Shown here: positions 16,120 to 24,870 of the stretch, piece after piece
How positions within the stretch are numbered: the first letter of the stretch is position 1
How the letters are laid out: the number at the start of each line of letters is the position of its first letter
Source of the DNA: Kitasatospora mediocidica KCTC 9733
GTDB lineage: Bacteria > Actinomycetota > Actinomycetes > Streptomycetales > Streptomycetaceae
Length of the DNA: 64,000 bases
Assembly (NCBI RefSeq): GCF_000744225.1
Contig: NZ_JQLN01000004.1
Span: 248,001-312,000 of the forward strand
Reading direction: 5' to 3'
Program-made: the position numbers and the translations under genes
The notes under the pieces: model-generated
Databases searched by the model: none
Told to the model about the DNA's origin: nothing
Seen by the model: the letters and a program-made list of their open reading frames with translations, nothing else

Positions 16120-17360
16120 ACGGTGACCGGGAAGTCGGCGAAGCCGCGCAGCACCGTGCCGCGGCGGACCGGGTCCCCGGCGGCGGCCAGCTTCGGGAAG
16201 CGTTCCAGCAGCGCGGGGAAGAACACCGCGGCCTGCATCCGGGCCAGCGGTGCGCCCAGGCAGTGGTGCACGCCGCCGCCGAACGAGAAGACGGTCGGGC
16301 CGCCGGTCCGGGTGATGTCGAAGACGTCGGGGTCGGGGAAGGCGTGCGGGTCCCGGTTGGCGGCGCCCAGCATCATCACCACCTGCCCGCCCGCCGACAC
16401 CGGGACGCCGCCGATCACGCCGTCCTCGCCCGCCACCCGGGCCATCGCCTGCACGGGGGTGTCGTAGCGCAGCATCTCCTCCACCGCGCCGCCGACCAAC
16501 CCCGGGTCGGCGCGCAGCAGTTCCGCCTGGACGGGGTGGTCCAACAGGGCGGCCAGGCCGTTCAGCAGCATGTCGACCATGCTCTCGATGGCGGCGCTGA
16601 AGACCAGGGTGAGGGTCTGCTCCAACTCGTCCTGGGTCAAGGGGTCTTCCGAACCGGGGGAACCCGCCGGGGTCATCGCCGCGACGAGCGCGGTGGTGAC
16701 GTCGTCGCGGGGGTCGGCGCGGCGGCGGGCGGCGAGTTCGCCGAAGTAGCCGGTGAGCGCGGTGCCGGCGCGATCGATGACCTCCAGGTGGGCGTCCACC
16801 CCGCCGCCGTCCACGGCGAGCCGCAGGCCCTCCAGGGGCTCCCGCAGCCGGGGTTGGTCCTCCTCGGGCACGCCGAGCACCTTGCCGATGACCGCGATGG
16901 GCAGGCCGGCCGCGAGCACCTCGTGCAGGTCCACGGGCGAACCGCCGGCCCCCAACTCGGCGACCCGGTCGAGGATCCGGCCGGTGAGCTCGGCGACGTA
17001 CGCGCGCAGGGCGACCGCGCGGCGCTGGGTGAAGGCGCCGCCGACCAGCCGGCGCAGCCGGGTGTGGCCGGGCGGGTCCTGGAAGAGAAAGGACTCGGTG
17101 GTGGCCCGCAGGCCGGGGTGCTCACGCCAGTCGGGGCGCTTGAGGTCCATCCAGGCCGCGTTCTGCGCGTGGAAGCGCGGGTCGCGGGTGACCGCGACGC
17201 AGTCCTCGTAGCGGGTGAGCAGCACGCCGCCGCCGGGTGTGGGGTGCACCGGGGAGTGCGTCCGCAGCTGCGCGTAGTGCGGGTACGGCCGGGCAGCGCC
17301 CTGCGGGGTCCGCAGGGCGGCCAGCGCGTCAACCACCGGGTCCACCTCAGGCGAGGTCAT
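16113..17360 (-). CDS. Cytochrome P450 with atypical I-helix (P450-1)
   Basis: A 415-residue bacterial P450. The heme loop FSFGGGVHHCLGAPLAR supplies the thiolate Cys, and EEMLRY is the K-helix ExxR. The I-helix reads LVFSAAIESMVDMLLNG, so the usual acid-Thr pair for oxygen activation is Glu-Ser. This is tolerated in some P450s but can alter proton delivery. ATG at 17360 overlaps the esterase gene by 14 bases and the stop overlaps the exporter start. It is similar in length and style to the P450 at 18533, suggesting an old duplication. It probably acts as a tailoring oxidase. Confidence 0.92.
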   Translation of the reverse strand: MTSPEVDPVVDALAALRTPQGAARPYPHYAQLRTHSPVHPTPGGGVLLTRYEDCVAVTRDPRFHAQNAAWMDLKRPDWREHPGLRATTESFLFQDPPGHTRLRRLVGGAFTQRRAVALRAYVAELTGRILDRVAELGAGGSPVDLHEVLAAGLPIAVIGKVLGVPEEDQPRLREPLEGLRLAVDGGGVDAHLEVIDRAGTALTGYFGELAARRRADPRDDVTTALVAAMTPAGSPGSEDPLTQDELEQTLTLVFSAAIESMVDMLLNGLAALLDHPVQAELLRADPGLVGGAVEEMLRYDTPVQAMARVAGEDGVIGGVPVSAGGQVVMMLGAANRDPHAFPDPDVFDITRTGGPTVFSFGGGVHHCLGAPLARMQAAVFFPALLERFPKLAAAGDPVRRGTVLRGFADFPVTVC

Positions 17361-18318
17361 CGGCCTGCCCTCCGACGGCGGTGGTCGGGGCGAACGCGGC
17401 CCGCAGTTCCCGGGCCGCCTGGTCGACGGCCGCCCGTCCGCCGTCCAGGACGCCGGACATCGCGAAGAAGCCGTGCACCATGCCCGGGTAGCGGGTGGCC
17501 CGGACCGGGACGCCGGACTCCCGCAGCCGCTGTGCGTAGCTCTCGCCCTCATCGCGCAGCGGGTCGTACTCGGCGGTGATGACGGTGGCCGGGGGCAGCC
17601 CGGCGAGGTCCCCGGCGCGCAGCGGGGAGGCCAGCGGGTGGTCGCCGTCCCGGACGTCGGACAGGTAGTGGCCCCAGTACCAGTCCACCGAGCGGTGGTT
17701 GAAGAGCAGCGGGTCGCCGTTCTCGCGGCGCGAGGGCGTGTCGGCCCGGTAGTCGGTGTTGGGGTAGACCAGCAGCTGGTGGACCAGGGCTGGTCCCGAG
17801 CGCTCCCGGCCGAGCAGGGTGACGGCGGCCGCCAGGTTGCCACCGGCGCTGTCGCCGCCGACGGCCAGCCGGGCCGGGTCGATCCCAAGGCTCTGGGCGT
17901 GGTCGGCCACCCAGCGCGCGGTGGACCAGCAGTCCTCGACGGCGGCCGGGAAGGGGTGTTCGGGTGCCAGCCGGTAGCCGACCGAGAGGGTGGCGCAGCC
18001 GACCGCGTTGGTGAGGCTGCGGCAGAGCGCGTCGCAGGTGTCGATGGTGCCGAGCGTCCAGCCGCCGCCGAAGAAGTAGAGCAGCGCCGGGTGCGGGCCC
18101 TCGCCGACCGGGCGGTAGACCCGCAGCGTGAGCTCCCCGCCGGGGCCGGGGATGGTCAACTCGGTCACCTCGCCGACCGGTTCGGGATCGCCTGCGGCGC
18201 TGCGGATGTCGGCGAGGTCGGCCGCGCGGGCACCCTCGACGGTCATCTCGTACAACGGAGGGGCCGCCGATCGGGCACGGCGCTCGCGCAGGGCCTGGAC
18301 CTGTGGATCGAGTGGCAT
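17347..18318 (-). CDS. HSL-type alpha/beta hydrolase (esterase)
   Basis: A 323-residue cytoplasmic esterase of the hormone-sensitive-lipase/arylesterase family. The nucleophile is in GGDSAGGN, the acid in AEYDPLRDEG and the His in GMVHGFF. The oxyanion motif, normally HGGGW, reads LYFFGGGWTLG, so the first His is Phe. ATG 18318 has GGGAGAG just upstream. It is the first gene of the esterase-P450-MFS operon and divergent from P450-2. It may hydrolyse an ester or lactone intermediate; the partner is unknown. Confidence 0.88.
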   Translation of the reverse strand: MPLDPQVQALRERRARSAAPPLYEMTVEGARAADLADIRSAAGDPEPVGEVTELTIPGPGGELTLRVYRPVGEGPHPALLYFFGGGWTLGTIDTCDALCRSLTNAVGCATLSVGYRLAPEHPFPAAVEDCWSTARWVADHAQSLGIDPARLAVGGDSAGGNLAAAVTLLGRERSGPALVHQLLVYPNTDYRADTPSRRENGDPLLFNHRSVDWYWGHYLSDVRDGDHPLASPLRAGDLAGLPPATVITAEYDPLRDEGESYAQRLRESGVPVRATRYPGMVHGFFAMSGVLDGGRAAVDQAARELRAAFAPTTAVGGQADDLA

Positions 18319-18532
18319 CGGGCTCTCCCGGTTGGGGAACGCAGGGCGAAGGTGCGATCGGCAGCCTGCCGAGACCCTACGGTGACCATGGAGCAGAGGG
18401 CAATGATCTGAACGGAGTTGATCGGTCATCAGCTGGTCGCCGGGACGGCCGCAGACCTCGACGGCACGGACCCGGGCGCCCCAGAATGACCCCTGCGCGG
18501 ACCACGTGACCCTTGATCGAGGAGGCTGGCCG

Positions 18533-19792
18533 ATGGGCGAGGACCGGAGCACCGCACCCGGGGAAGAGGCGACCGAGGCACTGCTGGCCCGGCTGGGCAC
18601 CCCGCAGGGGCGGGCCGACCCCTACCCGGTCTACGCCGCGTTGCGCGCCCTGGCACCGGTCTGCCGCACCCGGCGCGGGCAGCTCTACCTGACCGGCCAC
18701 CAGGACTGCGCGGAGCTGGTGCGCAGCACGTCCTTCCGGGCCCAGGGCCCGGACTGGATGGACCGGGTCTCCCCCGGCTGGCGCGAGCGGCCGGGGAAGG
18801 TCGCCACCATCGAGGCGATGCTCTTCCGCGACCCGCCCGACCACACCCGGCTGCGCCGGCTGGTCAGCGGTGCCTTCACCGCGCGTCGGATGGCGGCGCT
18901 GCGCGAGCAGATCGGGCGGCTCGCCGAGGCCGCGTTGGACGAGATCGCCGACGCGGGCGCGGACGGCGGCGTCGTCGATCTGCAGGCGCTGCTCTCCCGG
19001 TCGCTGCCGGTCTCGGTGATCGGGACCATGGTCGGCGTCCCGCCGAAGGACTGGGGGCTGCTCCAGGAGTCCATGTCCGCGATGATGCAGGTGGTCGAAC
19101 TCACCGTGGACGAACCGGCGCTGGCCGCCGCCGACCGTGGCGCCGAGACGCTGATGGACTACTTCGCGGCGTTGGTGGCCGACCGCCGCAAGGAGCCCAC
19201 CGACGACCTCGCCTCGGCGCTGGTGGCGGTGCGCGACGACGTGTCGGGAGACCGGGAGGGCGGCGGGCTGAGCGAGCCGGAGCTGCTGCAGACCCTGCTG
19301 CTGCTCTTCATGGCGGGCGTCGACACCATGGTCAACCACCTGGTGAACGGGACCGCCGCGTTCCTGGCCCACCCCGGGCAGGCCGACCTGCTGCGCGCCG
19401 ACCCGGCGCTGGCGCCGGGCGCGGTGGAGGAGGCGCTGCGCTACGACGCGCCGATCCAGATCCTGGCCCGGGTGGCCGCCGAGGACGTGACGATCCGGCA
19501 GACCCCGGTGCCCGCCGGCACCCTGGTGATCGGGCTGCTGGGCGCAGCCAACCGGGATCCCGAGCGGTTCCCGGACCCGGACGTGTTCGACATCACCCGG
19601 CCCGGCACCGGCTCGGTCTCGTTCGGCGGCGGCATGCACTTCTGCCTGGGCGCACCGCTGGCCAGGATCGAGTCCGCCGCCTTCTTCCCGGCCCTGCTGA
19701 CGCGGTTCCCGGGCCTTCGCCAGGCCGGTGAACCGGTGCGCCGGGGCCTGGTGCTGCGCGGTTTCGAACATTTCCCGGTGACACTGCGCTGA
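18533..19792 (+). CDS. Cytochrome P450 (P450-2)
   Basis: A 419-residue P450. The ATG at 18533 is preferred to the GTG at 18506 because GAGGAGG lies seven bases before it. Motifs: I-helix LLLLFMAGVDTMVNHLVNG (canonical AGxDT), K-helix EEALRY and heme loop VSFGGGMHFCLGAPLAR. It is divergent from the esterase gene and is followed 142 bases later by the 28-codon peptide gene on the same strand. A small hairpin (19811-19835) and a separate promoter in the gap suggest the two are mainly transcribed independently. Confidence 0.93.
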   Translation: MGEDRSTAPGEEATEALLARLGTPQGRADPYPVYAALRALAPVCRTRRGQLYLTGHQDCAELVRSTSFRAQGPDWMDRVSPGWRERPGKVATIEAMLFRDPPDHTRLRRLVSGAFTARRMAALREQIGRLAEAALDEIADAGADGGVVDLQALLSRSLPVSVIGTMVGVPPKDWGLLQESMSAMMQVVELTVDEPALAAADRGAETLMDYFAALVADRRKEPTDDLASALVAVRDDVSGDREGGGLSEPELLQTLLLLFMAGVDTMVNHLVNGTAAFLAHPGQADLLRADPALAPGAVEEALRYDAPIQILARVAAEDVTIRQTPVPAGTLVIGLLGAANRDPERFPDPDVFDITRPGTGSVSFGGGMHFCLGAPLARIESAAFFPALLTRFPGLRQAGEPVRRGLVLRGFEHFPVTLR

Positions 19793-19810
19793 TATCCCCG
19801 GAGACGTGAT

Positions 19811-19835
19811 CACCGGGAATTCGATCAACCCGGTG
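19811..19835 (+). terminator. Short hairpin after P450-2
   Basis: CACCGGG / CCCGGTG, 7-bp stem with an 11-base loop, 18 bases after the P450-2 stop. A weak terminator or attenuator separating the P450 from the small peptide gene. Confidence 0.4.
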
Positions 19836-19850
19836 TCCGGCTTGTCCATC

Positions 19851-19879
19851 TTGGCAGGACGGCGTTTCCCGGCTATCTT
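19851..19879 (+). promoter_or_regulatory. Near-consensus promoter of the small peptide gene
   Basis: TTGGCA (19851-19856), a 17-base spacer and TATCTT (19874-19879). This is one of the best housekeeping-sigma promoters visible in the window. The predicted transcript would start near 19886 and give a leader of about 50 bases to the ATG at 19935. Confidence 0.6.
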
Positions 19880-19934
19880 GAAATTGCTCCACGGTAAGTG
19901 CCCTGTCCAGTGTTCCAACGAATGGAGGCCAGCT

Positions 19935-20021
19935 ATGAGCCGTGTCACCGAGGACCCCAACGTCAACGTCGTCGAGGACTTCGTCGCCGAGGAGTCGAAG
20001 TTCGTCGCCGAGCGCGACTGA
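19935..20021 (+). CDS. 28-residue acidic peptide, candidate precursor or signal peptide
   Basis: A short gene that looks genuine from its signals: promoter at 19851-19879, GGAGG (19924-19928) six bases before ATG, and a perfect 20-bp terminator 35 bases after the stop. The peptide is acidic (eight Asp/Glu against three Arg/Lys). It ends in two seven-residue units, DFVAEES and KFVAERD, encoded by DNA sharing TTCGTCGCCGAG exactly. It has no Cys, Trp, Tyr or His and no signal sequence. P450 genes flank it on both sides and an NRPS-type thioesterase lies beyond. I do not recognise the family. It could be a P450-modified RiPP precursor, a scaffold or signalling peptide, or a small protein partner. 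Confidence 0.6.
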   Translation: MSRVTEDPNVNVVEDFVAEESKFVAERD

Positions 20022-20055
20022 GTTCTGACCAGCCCCTTCGGGAGCTGATGCGAAA

Positions 20056-20100
20056 CCGGGCCGGTGGGACCGAATCACTGATTCGGTCCCACCGGCCCGG
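20056..20100. terminator. Perfect 20-bp hairpin between peptide gene and P450-3
   Basis: The arms 20056-20075 and 20081-20100 are exact reverse complements, with loop CACTG. It lies between the small gene and the convergent P450-3 gene and should stop transcription from both directions. Confidence 0.8.
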
Positions 20101-20130
20101 CCCGCTCCGCGCGGGGGCCGGGTCAGCGCG

Positions 20131-21336
20131 TCACCAGGCCACCGGGAGAGACAGCAGCGGGTGGATGAGCGCGCCCCCGGCGTACCGGACGTCCTCGGGC
20201 GCGATGGCCAGCCGCAGCCCGGGGAACCGGTCGACCAGGCCGCGCAGTGCCAGCGACAGCTCCAGGCGGGCCAGCGGGGCGCCGGGGCAGAAGTGCGCGC
20301 CCAGGCCGAAGGTCAGGTGCGGGTTCGCCGTCCGGTGGATGTCGAAGCGCTCGGGCTCGGGGAAGTGCCGCGGGTCCCGGTTGGCACCGGGGATCGACAC
20401 CTGGACGGCCCGCCCGGCCTGGACGCTGCCGGCCGAGAGCGGCGTCACCTCGGTGGCGACCCGCAGGAAGGCGCCCTCGCTGGGCACCTCGAAGCGCAGC
20501 ACCTCCTCCACCGCCGGGCCGGTCAGCGCCGGGTCCGCGCGCAGTGCGGCGAACTGCTCGGGGTGGCGCAGCAGCGTGAAGACGCCGCGGGCCAGCGTGG
20601 AGGCGGTGTTCTCGTGCCCGCCGATCAGCAGCGCCGTGACCATCTGGACGAGCTCCGCCTCGGAGAGCCGCTGCTCCACGTCGCAGGCGGTCACCAGCAC
20701 GTCCACCAGGTCCTGACCGGGTTCCTTGCGCCGCTGGGCCAGGAAGGCCCGGATGTAGGCCAGGAACTCCTTGTTCGCCCGCAACCGCTCCTCGGTGCTG
20801 GCCTGGTCGACGGCGAAGAAGACCCCGGTCCACTCCTGGAAGAGCCCGGTGTCCTCGGCCGGCACGCCCACCAGCGCGCACATCACGGCGATCGGCAGCA
20901 CCCCGGCGAAGTCCGTCACCAGGTCGGACGGCGGCCCGGCGGCGGCGATCGAGTCCAGCAGGCCGTCCACGATCCGCTGCACCACGGGCCGCCAGACCGG
21001 CTCCTGGCTGGGGCTGAAGGCACCCTGGATCGCCTGGCGGAAGCGGCCGTGCTCCGGCGGGTCGTGGTTGATGATCGCGTCGGGGTGGTCGGACATGTCG
21101 GCCTCGCTGACCATCCGCGGCGCCCCCGGGTAGCGGAGGTTGCGGCTGAAGCGGCGGTCCCGCAGGACCGTGGCGACGTCCTCGTAGGCGACCACCAGAT
21201 GGGCCTGGTCGCCGCTGGGCAACAGCACCTCGCCGAGCGGGCACTGCTCGCGGCGCAGCCGGTGCTGGCGCGAGGAGGTGCCGAACTCGTCGGGGTGCAG
21301 CGGGAAGGGAAAAGCGTCGGGCTGTTGGTCGGCCAT
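20131..21336 (-). CDS. Cytochrome P450 (P450-3)
   Basis: A 401-residue P450. ATG 21336 has GGAG five bases upstream; the longer open frame before it is non-coding in character. Motifs: I-helix TALLIGGHENTAS, K-helix EEVLRF and heme loop LTFGLGAHFCPGAPLAR. The fingerprint differs from P450-1 and P450-2, so it is a separate lineage. It is divergent from the thioesterase gene and convergent with the small peptide gene. It probably hydroxylates or cross-links a pathway intermediate, possibly carrier-bound or peptide-derived. Confidence 0.93.
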   Translation of the reverse strand: MADQQPDAFPFPLHPDEFGTSSRQHRLRREQCPLGEVLLPSGDQAHLVVAYEDVATVLRDRRFSRNLRYPGAPRMVSEADMSDHPDAIINHDPPEHGRFRQAIQGAFSPSQEPVWRPVVQRIVDGLLDSIAAAGPPSDLVTDFAGVLPIAVMCALVGVPAEDTGLFQEWTGVFFAVDQASTEERLRANKEFLAYIRAFLAQRRKEPGQDLVDVLVTACDVEQRLSEAELVQMVTALLIGGHENTASTLARGVFTLLRHPEQFAALRADPALTGPAVEEVLRFEVPSEGAFLRVATEVTPLSAGSVQAGRAVQVSIPGANRDPRHFPEPERFDIHRTANPHLTFGLGAHFCPGAPLARLELSLALRGLVDRFPGLRLAIAPEDVRYAGGALIHPLLSLPVAW

Positions 21337-21571
21337 GATCTCCACCGCTTCGGGAATGATTATCGACGGACAGTTCCGGGGTTTTCCGGATATCTTCTCC
21401 GGGAAACCGGCAGCGGCCGCCGGCGCGATCCGGGGGAATTCCGGGCGCGGGCAGCTGTGGATTCCGGGCGGGGCTGCCCGGGGGTGTCGGCCGGGGCAAT
21501 TACGTGCGTTATCCCCGGGGGTGCGCCATGATGTTCCGTGATATCCGTCCTCTCGTACAGGGAGTGTTCCG

Positions 21572-22393
21572 ATGGGAAATGTGCCGACGCATCCCGGATT
21601 CCAGCCGCTGATCGAGCTCGCGCCCGGCACCGGGGACCCGCTGTTCTGCGTGCACCCGGCGGCCGGAATCGCCTGGGAGTACGCGGCACTGGCGCCGCAC
21701 CTGGACCCCGCGCGGCGGGTCCTCGCCCTGCAGGCCGAGGGCCTGGCGGATCCGGGGCTGCTGCCGGACTCCGTCGAGCAGGTCGCCGCGCGGTTCCTGG
21801 AGCTGGTCCGCGAGGTCCAGCCGCACGGCCCGTACCGCCTGCTCGGCTGGTCCTTCGGCGGCATCGTGGCGCACACCATGGCGGCCCGGCTCCAGGCGGC
21901 GGGTGAGCGGGTCGCCCTGCTCGCCCTGCTGGACTGCTTCCCCTACGACGAGGCCAGCCCCGCCCAGGAGCCCACCGAGCACGAGTACCTGACGACCCTG
22001 CTGGAGAACGCCGGCTGCGCCCCGGCCCGCCTGGTCGCGCCGGACGGCTCCCCGCTGGACGAGGAGCGCGCCCGGGCTGTGCTGCTGGAGCGCGGGCACC
22101 TGCTGGACGGTCTGGAGGACCACCGGCTGGCGGCCGTCCTCCAGGTCTTCCTGCACAACGTCCGGCTGCGCCGTCGGTTCACCCCGGAGCTGTTCCGGGG
22201 CGACCTGCTGTTCGTCAAGGCCGCGCTGGAGCGGACCGCGCCGCTCAACTCGGCCGAGGCCTGGCAGCGTTACGTCACGGGCCGGATCGAGTCTCACGAG
22301 ATCGGCACCGAACACCGGCTGATGATGCGCCGGCAGCCGGCCGCCGAGATCGGCCGGCTGCTGGCGCCGCGGCTGGCGCGGACCGGACGGTAG
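21572..22393 (+). CDS. Stand-alone NRPS/PKS-type thioesterase
   Basis: A 273-residue alpha/beta hydrolase resembling the TE domain that ends NRPS modules (FCVHPAAGIAWEYAALAPHLD opening) more than type II editing TEs. The nucleophile is in GWSFGG, the Asp probably in ALLDCFPYDE and the His in GTEHRLMM. ATG follows GGGAGTG. It can release an acyl or peptidyl chain from a carrier protein by hydrolysis or cyclisation. As no multimodular NRPS is nearby, it likely acts on one of the discrete ACPs or on the NRPS near the left edge. It is convergent with the ligase gene, 4 bases apart. Confidence 0.88.
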   Translation: MGNVPTHPGFQPLIELAPGTGDPLFCVHPAAGIAWEYAALAPHLDPARRVLALQAEGLADPGLLPDSVEQVAARFLELVREVQPHGPYRLLGWSFGGIVAHTMAARLQAAGERVALLALLDCFPYDEASPAQEPTEHEYLTTLLENAGCAPARLVAPDGSPLDEERARAVLLERGHLLDGLEDHRLAAVLQVFLHNVRLRRRFTPELFRGDLLFVKAALERTAPLNSAEAWQRYVTGRIESHEIGTEHRLMMRRQPAAEIGRLLAPRLARTGR

Positions 22394-22397
22394 GCCG

Positions 22398-23984
22398 TCA
22401 CCGGGGCGCCAGGTCGGAGACGGTCCGGCGCTCCGGGTCCTCGTAGTGCCGGGCCCGCAGCGCGCGCTTGTCCACCTTGTCGAGCGCGGTACGCGGCAGC
22501 GACTCCACGAAGTCGATGCCGCGCGGCGCGTGCAGGTCGCTCAACTCCCGTTCCACCAGCTCCTGCAGCTCCTCGACCGAGACGGTGGCGTCCGGCGCGA
22601 GCACCACGTACGCGTGTGCCGCCTCGCCCCAGCCCGGATCGGGCACCCCGATCACCGCGGCCGCCCGGACGTCCGGGTGGGAGGCGAGCACGTCCTCGAT
22701 CGGACGGGTGTAGACGTTGGCCGCGCCCACGCTGGTGACGATCATGTCCTTCTTGCGGTCCACCAGGAAGAGGTAGCCGTGCTCGTCCAGGTAGCCCAGG
22801 TCGCCGGTGTGCAGGAAGCCGCCGGCCATGGTCTGCGCGCTGCCCTCGGGGTCGTTCCAGTAGCCCGTCATGACCAGCGAACCGGCCGCGCAGACCTCGC
22901 CGATCTCGCCGGTGCCCAGCAACTCGTCCTTCTCGCCGCGGATCTCGATCCGGGTGTCCGCGAACGGCTTGCCGGCCGAGGCCAGTCGCTCGGGGTGCTC
23001 CGGGTCGTTCACCATGAACGGCTGGTCGGCGACGAGCGGCAGCTCGCTCAGCCCGTACACCGGCCGCAGCACCGGCCCGAACCGCTCGATGCCCTGGGCG
23101 AGTCGGGTCGGCGAGATCGGGCCTCCGCCGCAGTTGAGGTAGCGCAGGCTGCTGAGGTCGGCGCCGTCCAGCAGCGGGCTGTCCAGCAGCTCGGACAGCC
23201 GGGCCGGCGAGATGAAGACGCTCGTCAGCCGCTCGTCCCGGATGGTGTCCAGGAACGACTCCAGGTCGACGCGCTCGGCCAGCAGCAGCAGGCCGTCCTC
23301 GGCGAGCGTCAGCAGCGCCGGCATCTGGCCGCTGACGTGCACGAACGCGGTGGTGGACAGATGGCGCATGCCGAGCTCGCCGATCGAGCGGTAGTAGCCC
23401 GCGGCGGCCAGCAGCGCCAGGAAGAAGCGGTGCTCGTGGTGGACCAGCCGGGGCCGTCCGCTGGTGCCGCCGGTGTAGAAGAGCGAGGACGGCTCCGGGG
23501 TCCCGGGCGCGCGGACGAACTCCGGGGTTCCCGGCTCGACCGGCTCCAGCAGGTCGGGGCCCTGGCCGCCGGGGCCGGCGCAGAGGATCTGCAACGGCTC
23601 GGCGCGGTGGGTCAGTTCCTCGGTGAGCCGCCCGGTCCGTTCCGGGTCGTAGATCAGCACCTCGACCTGGGCCTGCTCGATGAACTCCACCTGCTCGCGG
23701 TACGGGGGGTAGCGGGCGATCCAGACCGTACGGCAGCCCAGCAGGTGCAGCGCCAGCTGCAGGGCGATCGACTCGGGTGTGTTCCGGACCAGCAGAGCGA
23801 CCCCGGCGCCGGGGCGCACCCCCCGGTCGCGCAGCTTCGTCGCCAACTCCAGGACCATGGTGCGCATCTGGGCGTAGCTGAGCCTGCGCTCCGCGCAGAC
23901 CACGGCCTCCTTGTCCCCGCAGGCGGCGAAGAGTTCCAGCAGCTGCTCGACGTAGTTGACGGTCGGTGCCGGCTGTTCGGTCAT
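22398..23984 (-). CDS. AMP-forming acyl/aryl ligase (ligase 1)
   Basis: A 528-residue ANL-superfamily enzyme that adenylates a carboxylic acid and passes it to CoA or an ACP. Motifs: FYTGGTSGRPRLVHHEH (P-loop), YGLSELP, GGFLHTGDLGYLDEHGYLFLVDRKKDMI and the C-terminal LPRTALDKVDKRAL with the catalytic Lys. It is the last gene of the long minus-strand operon, after the DUF3050 gene. It is one of three different ligases in that operon, which suggests several acyl building blocks. The substrate cannot be predicted from sequence alone. Confidence 0.88.
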   Translation of the reverse strand: MTEQPAPTVNYVEQLLELFAACGDKEAVVCAERRLSYAQMRTMVLELATKLRDRGVRPGAGVALLVRNTPESIALQLALHLLGCRTVWIARYPPYREQVEFIEQAQVEVLIYDPERTGRLTEELTHRAEPLQILCAGPGGQGPDLLEPVEPGTPEFVRAPGTPEPSSLFYTGGTSGRPRLVHHEHRFFLALLAAAGYYRSIGELGMRHLSTTAFVHVSGQMPALLTLAEDGLLLLAERVDLESFLDTIRDERLTSVFISPARLSELLDSPLLDGADLSSLRYLNCGGGPISPTRLAQGIERFGPVLRPVYGLSELPLVADQPFMVNDPEHPERLASAGKPFADTRIEIRGEKDELLGTGEIGEVCAAGSLVMTGYWNDPEGSAQTMAGGFLHTGDLGYLDEHGYLFLVDRKKDMIVTSVGAANVYTRPIEDVLASHPDVRAAAVIGVPDPGWGEAAHAYVVLAPDATVSVEELQELVERELSDLHAPRGIDFVESLPRTALDKVDKRALRARHYEDPERRTVSDLAPR

Positions 23985-24025
23985 GTGGGCCACTTCCTTG
24001 TGGATGTCGAGGTGGTGATGGCGCG

Positions 24026-24817
24026 TCAGATCGTGGTGGCGGCGTGGATCGCGGTCCAGAGCGCGGTGCGGGCCTCCAGGGCGGTCCGCACCGTCTCGGC
24101 GCAGGCCGCCCACTTGGCGTCGTCGTCGCCGCACAGGTCGATCAGCATCTGCATCGCCATCGGGGTGTGCTGCTCGCCGTCCACCTCGATGTGCCGGGCC
24201 AGGTAGTCCTTGAAGGTCCCCAACTGGCCCTGCTCGTCCTCGATGCTGATGACCTGCTGGAACATCTCGGGGATCAGGTCCTCGCGGCCGAAGGCGAAGG
24301 CGGCGGCCTGGCAGTGCACGGGGGCGGCCTCGATGATGCCCCAGGTGACGGCCACGAAGTCGAGGGCGGCCTGCGGCGCCGCGGCGAGCTTGAGCGCCTC
24401 GGTCACCGCCGTCCCCTCGCGCAGCAGTTCCACGAAGGCGGTGATCGGACCGGTGTCGGCGCCGGACTCCGCCATGCCCCCGATGTAGAGCTCGAAGTGG
24501 CTGATGAAGCCGTCGCCGAGCTCGTCGCTCTCCTCCACCAGCACGATGTCGTTGATGAGTCTGCGGCTCGCGGTCGGCCCGCTGGGTACCCACGGGACCG
24601 AGACGCAGGTCAGGGTCCGCTGCAGGCTCTTGAGCAGCGACATGAAGTCCCAGACCGCGAAGACGTGGGTCTCCTGGAAGGTCCGCACGGCCTGCAGGCT
24701 GTTCAGCCGGCCGTACATCGGGTGTCCCAGGACCGCCTGGCGGGCCGGCTCGATGGCCAGCTGGAGGGCGGCGAGTCCGGGGTGCTGACGGTCCCAGTGG
24801 TAGCGGTCGGTGGCCAT
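24026..24817 (-). CDS. DUF3050 protein, heme-oxygenase-like fold
   Basis: A 263-residue all-helical protein with the DUF3050 signature ([33 protein letters not shown]). The family belongs to the heme-oxygenase-like superfamily, which includes non-heme di-iron oxidases of natural-product pathways. Candidate metal ligands are Glu/His in [28 protein letters not shown] and [15 protein letters not shown] 24817 has AAGGAG nine bases upstream. It lies between the E1 beta gene and ligase 1, so it may oxidise or decarboxylate a pathway intermediate; that role is inferred. Confidence 0.82.
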   Translation of the reverse strand: MATDRYHWDRQHPGLAALQLAIEPARQAVLGHPMYGRLNSLQAVRTFQETHVFAVWDFMSLLKSLQRTLTCVSVPWVPSGPTASRRLINDIVLVEESDELGDGFISHFELYIGGMAESGADTGPITAFVELLREGTAVTEALKLAAAPQAALDFVAVTWGIIEAAPVHCQAAAFAFGREDLIPEMFQQVISIEDEQGQLGTFKDYLARHIEVDGEQHTPMAMQMLIDLCGDDDAKWAACAETVRTALEARTALWTAIHAATTI

Positions 24818-24870
24818 GAGGATCTCCTTGCTCGGCGTTCGGGTGGTTCGGGTGGCGTAAGGGGTCTGGG

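Noticed and set aside
19806..19934. Longer 71-codon version of the small peptide starting at 19806
   Set aside because: The extra codons cover the predicted promoter and the GGAGG site, and no ribosome site precedes 19806.
19922..20716. Alternative ATG (19922) frame overlapping the small peptide gene
   Set aside because: It reads Arg-rich sequence, runs straight through the perfect terminator hairpin and into the antisense of P450-3; its ATG overlaps the ribosome site used by the 28-codon gene.
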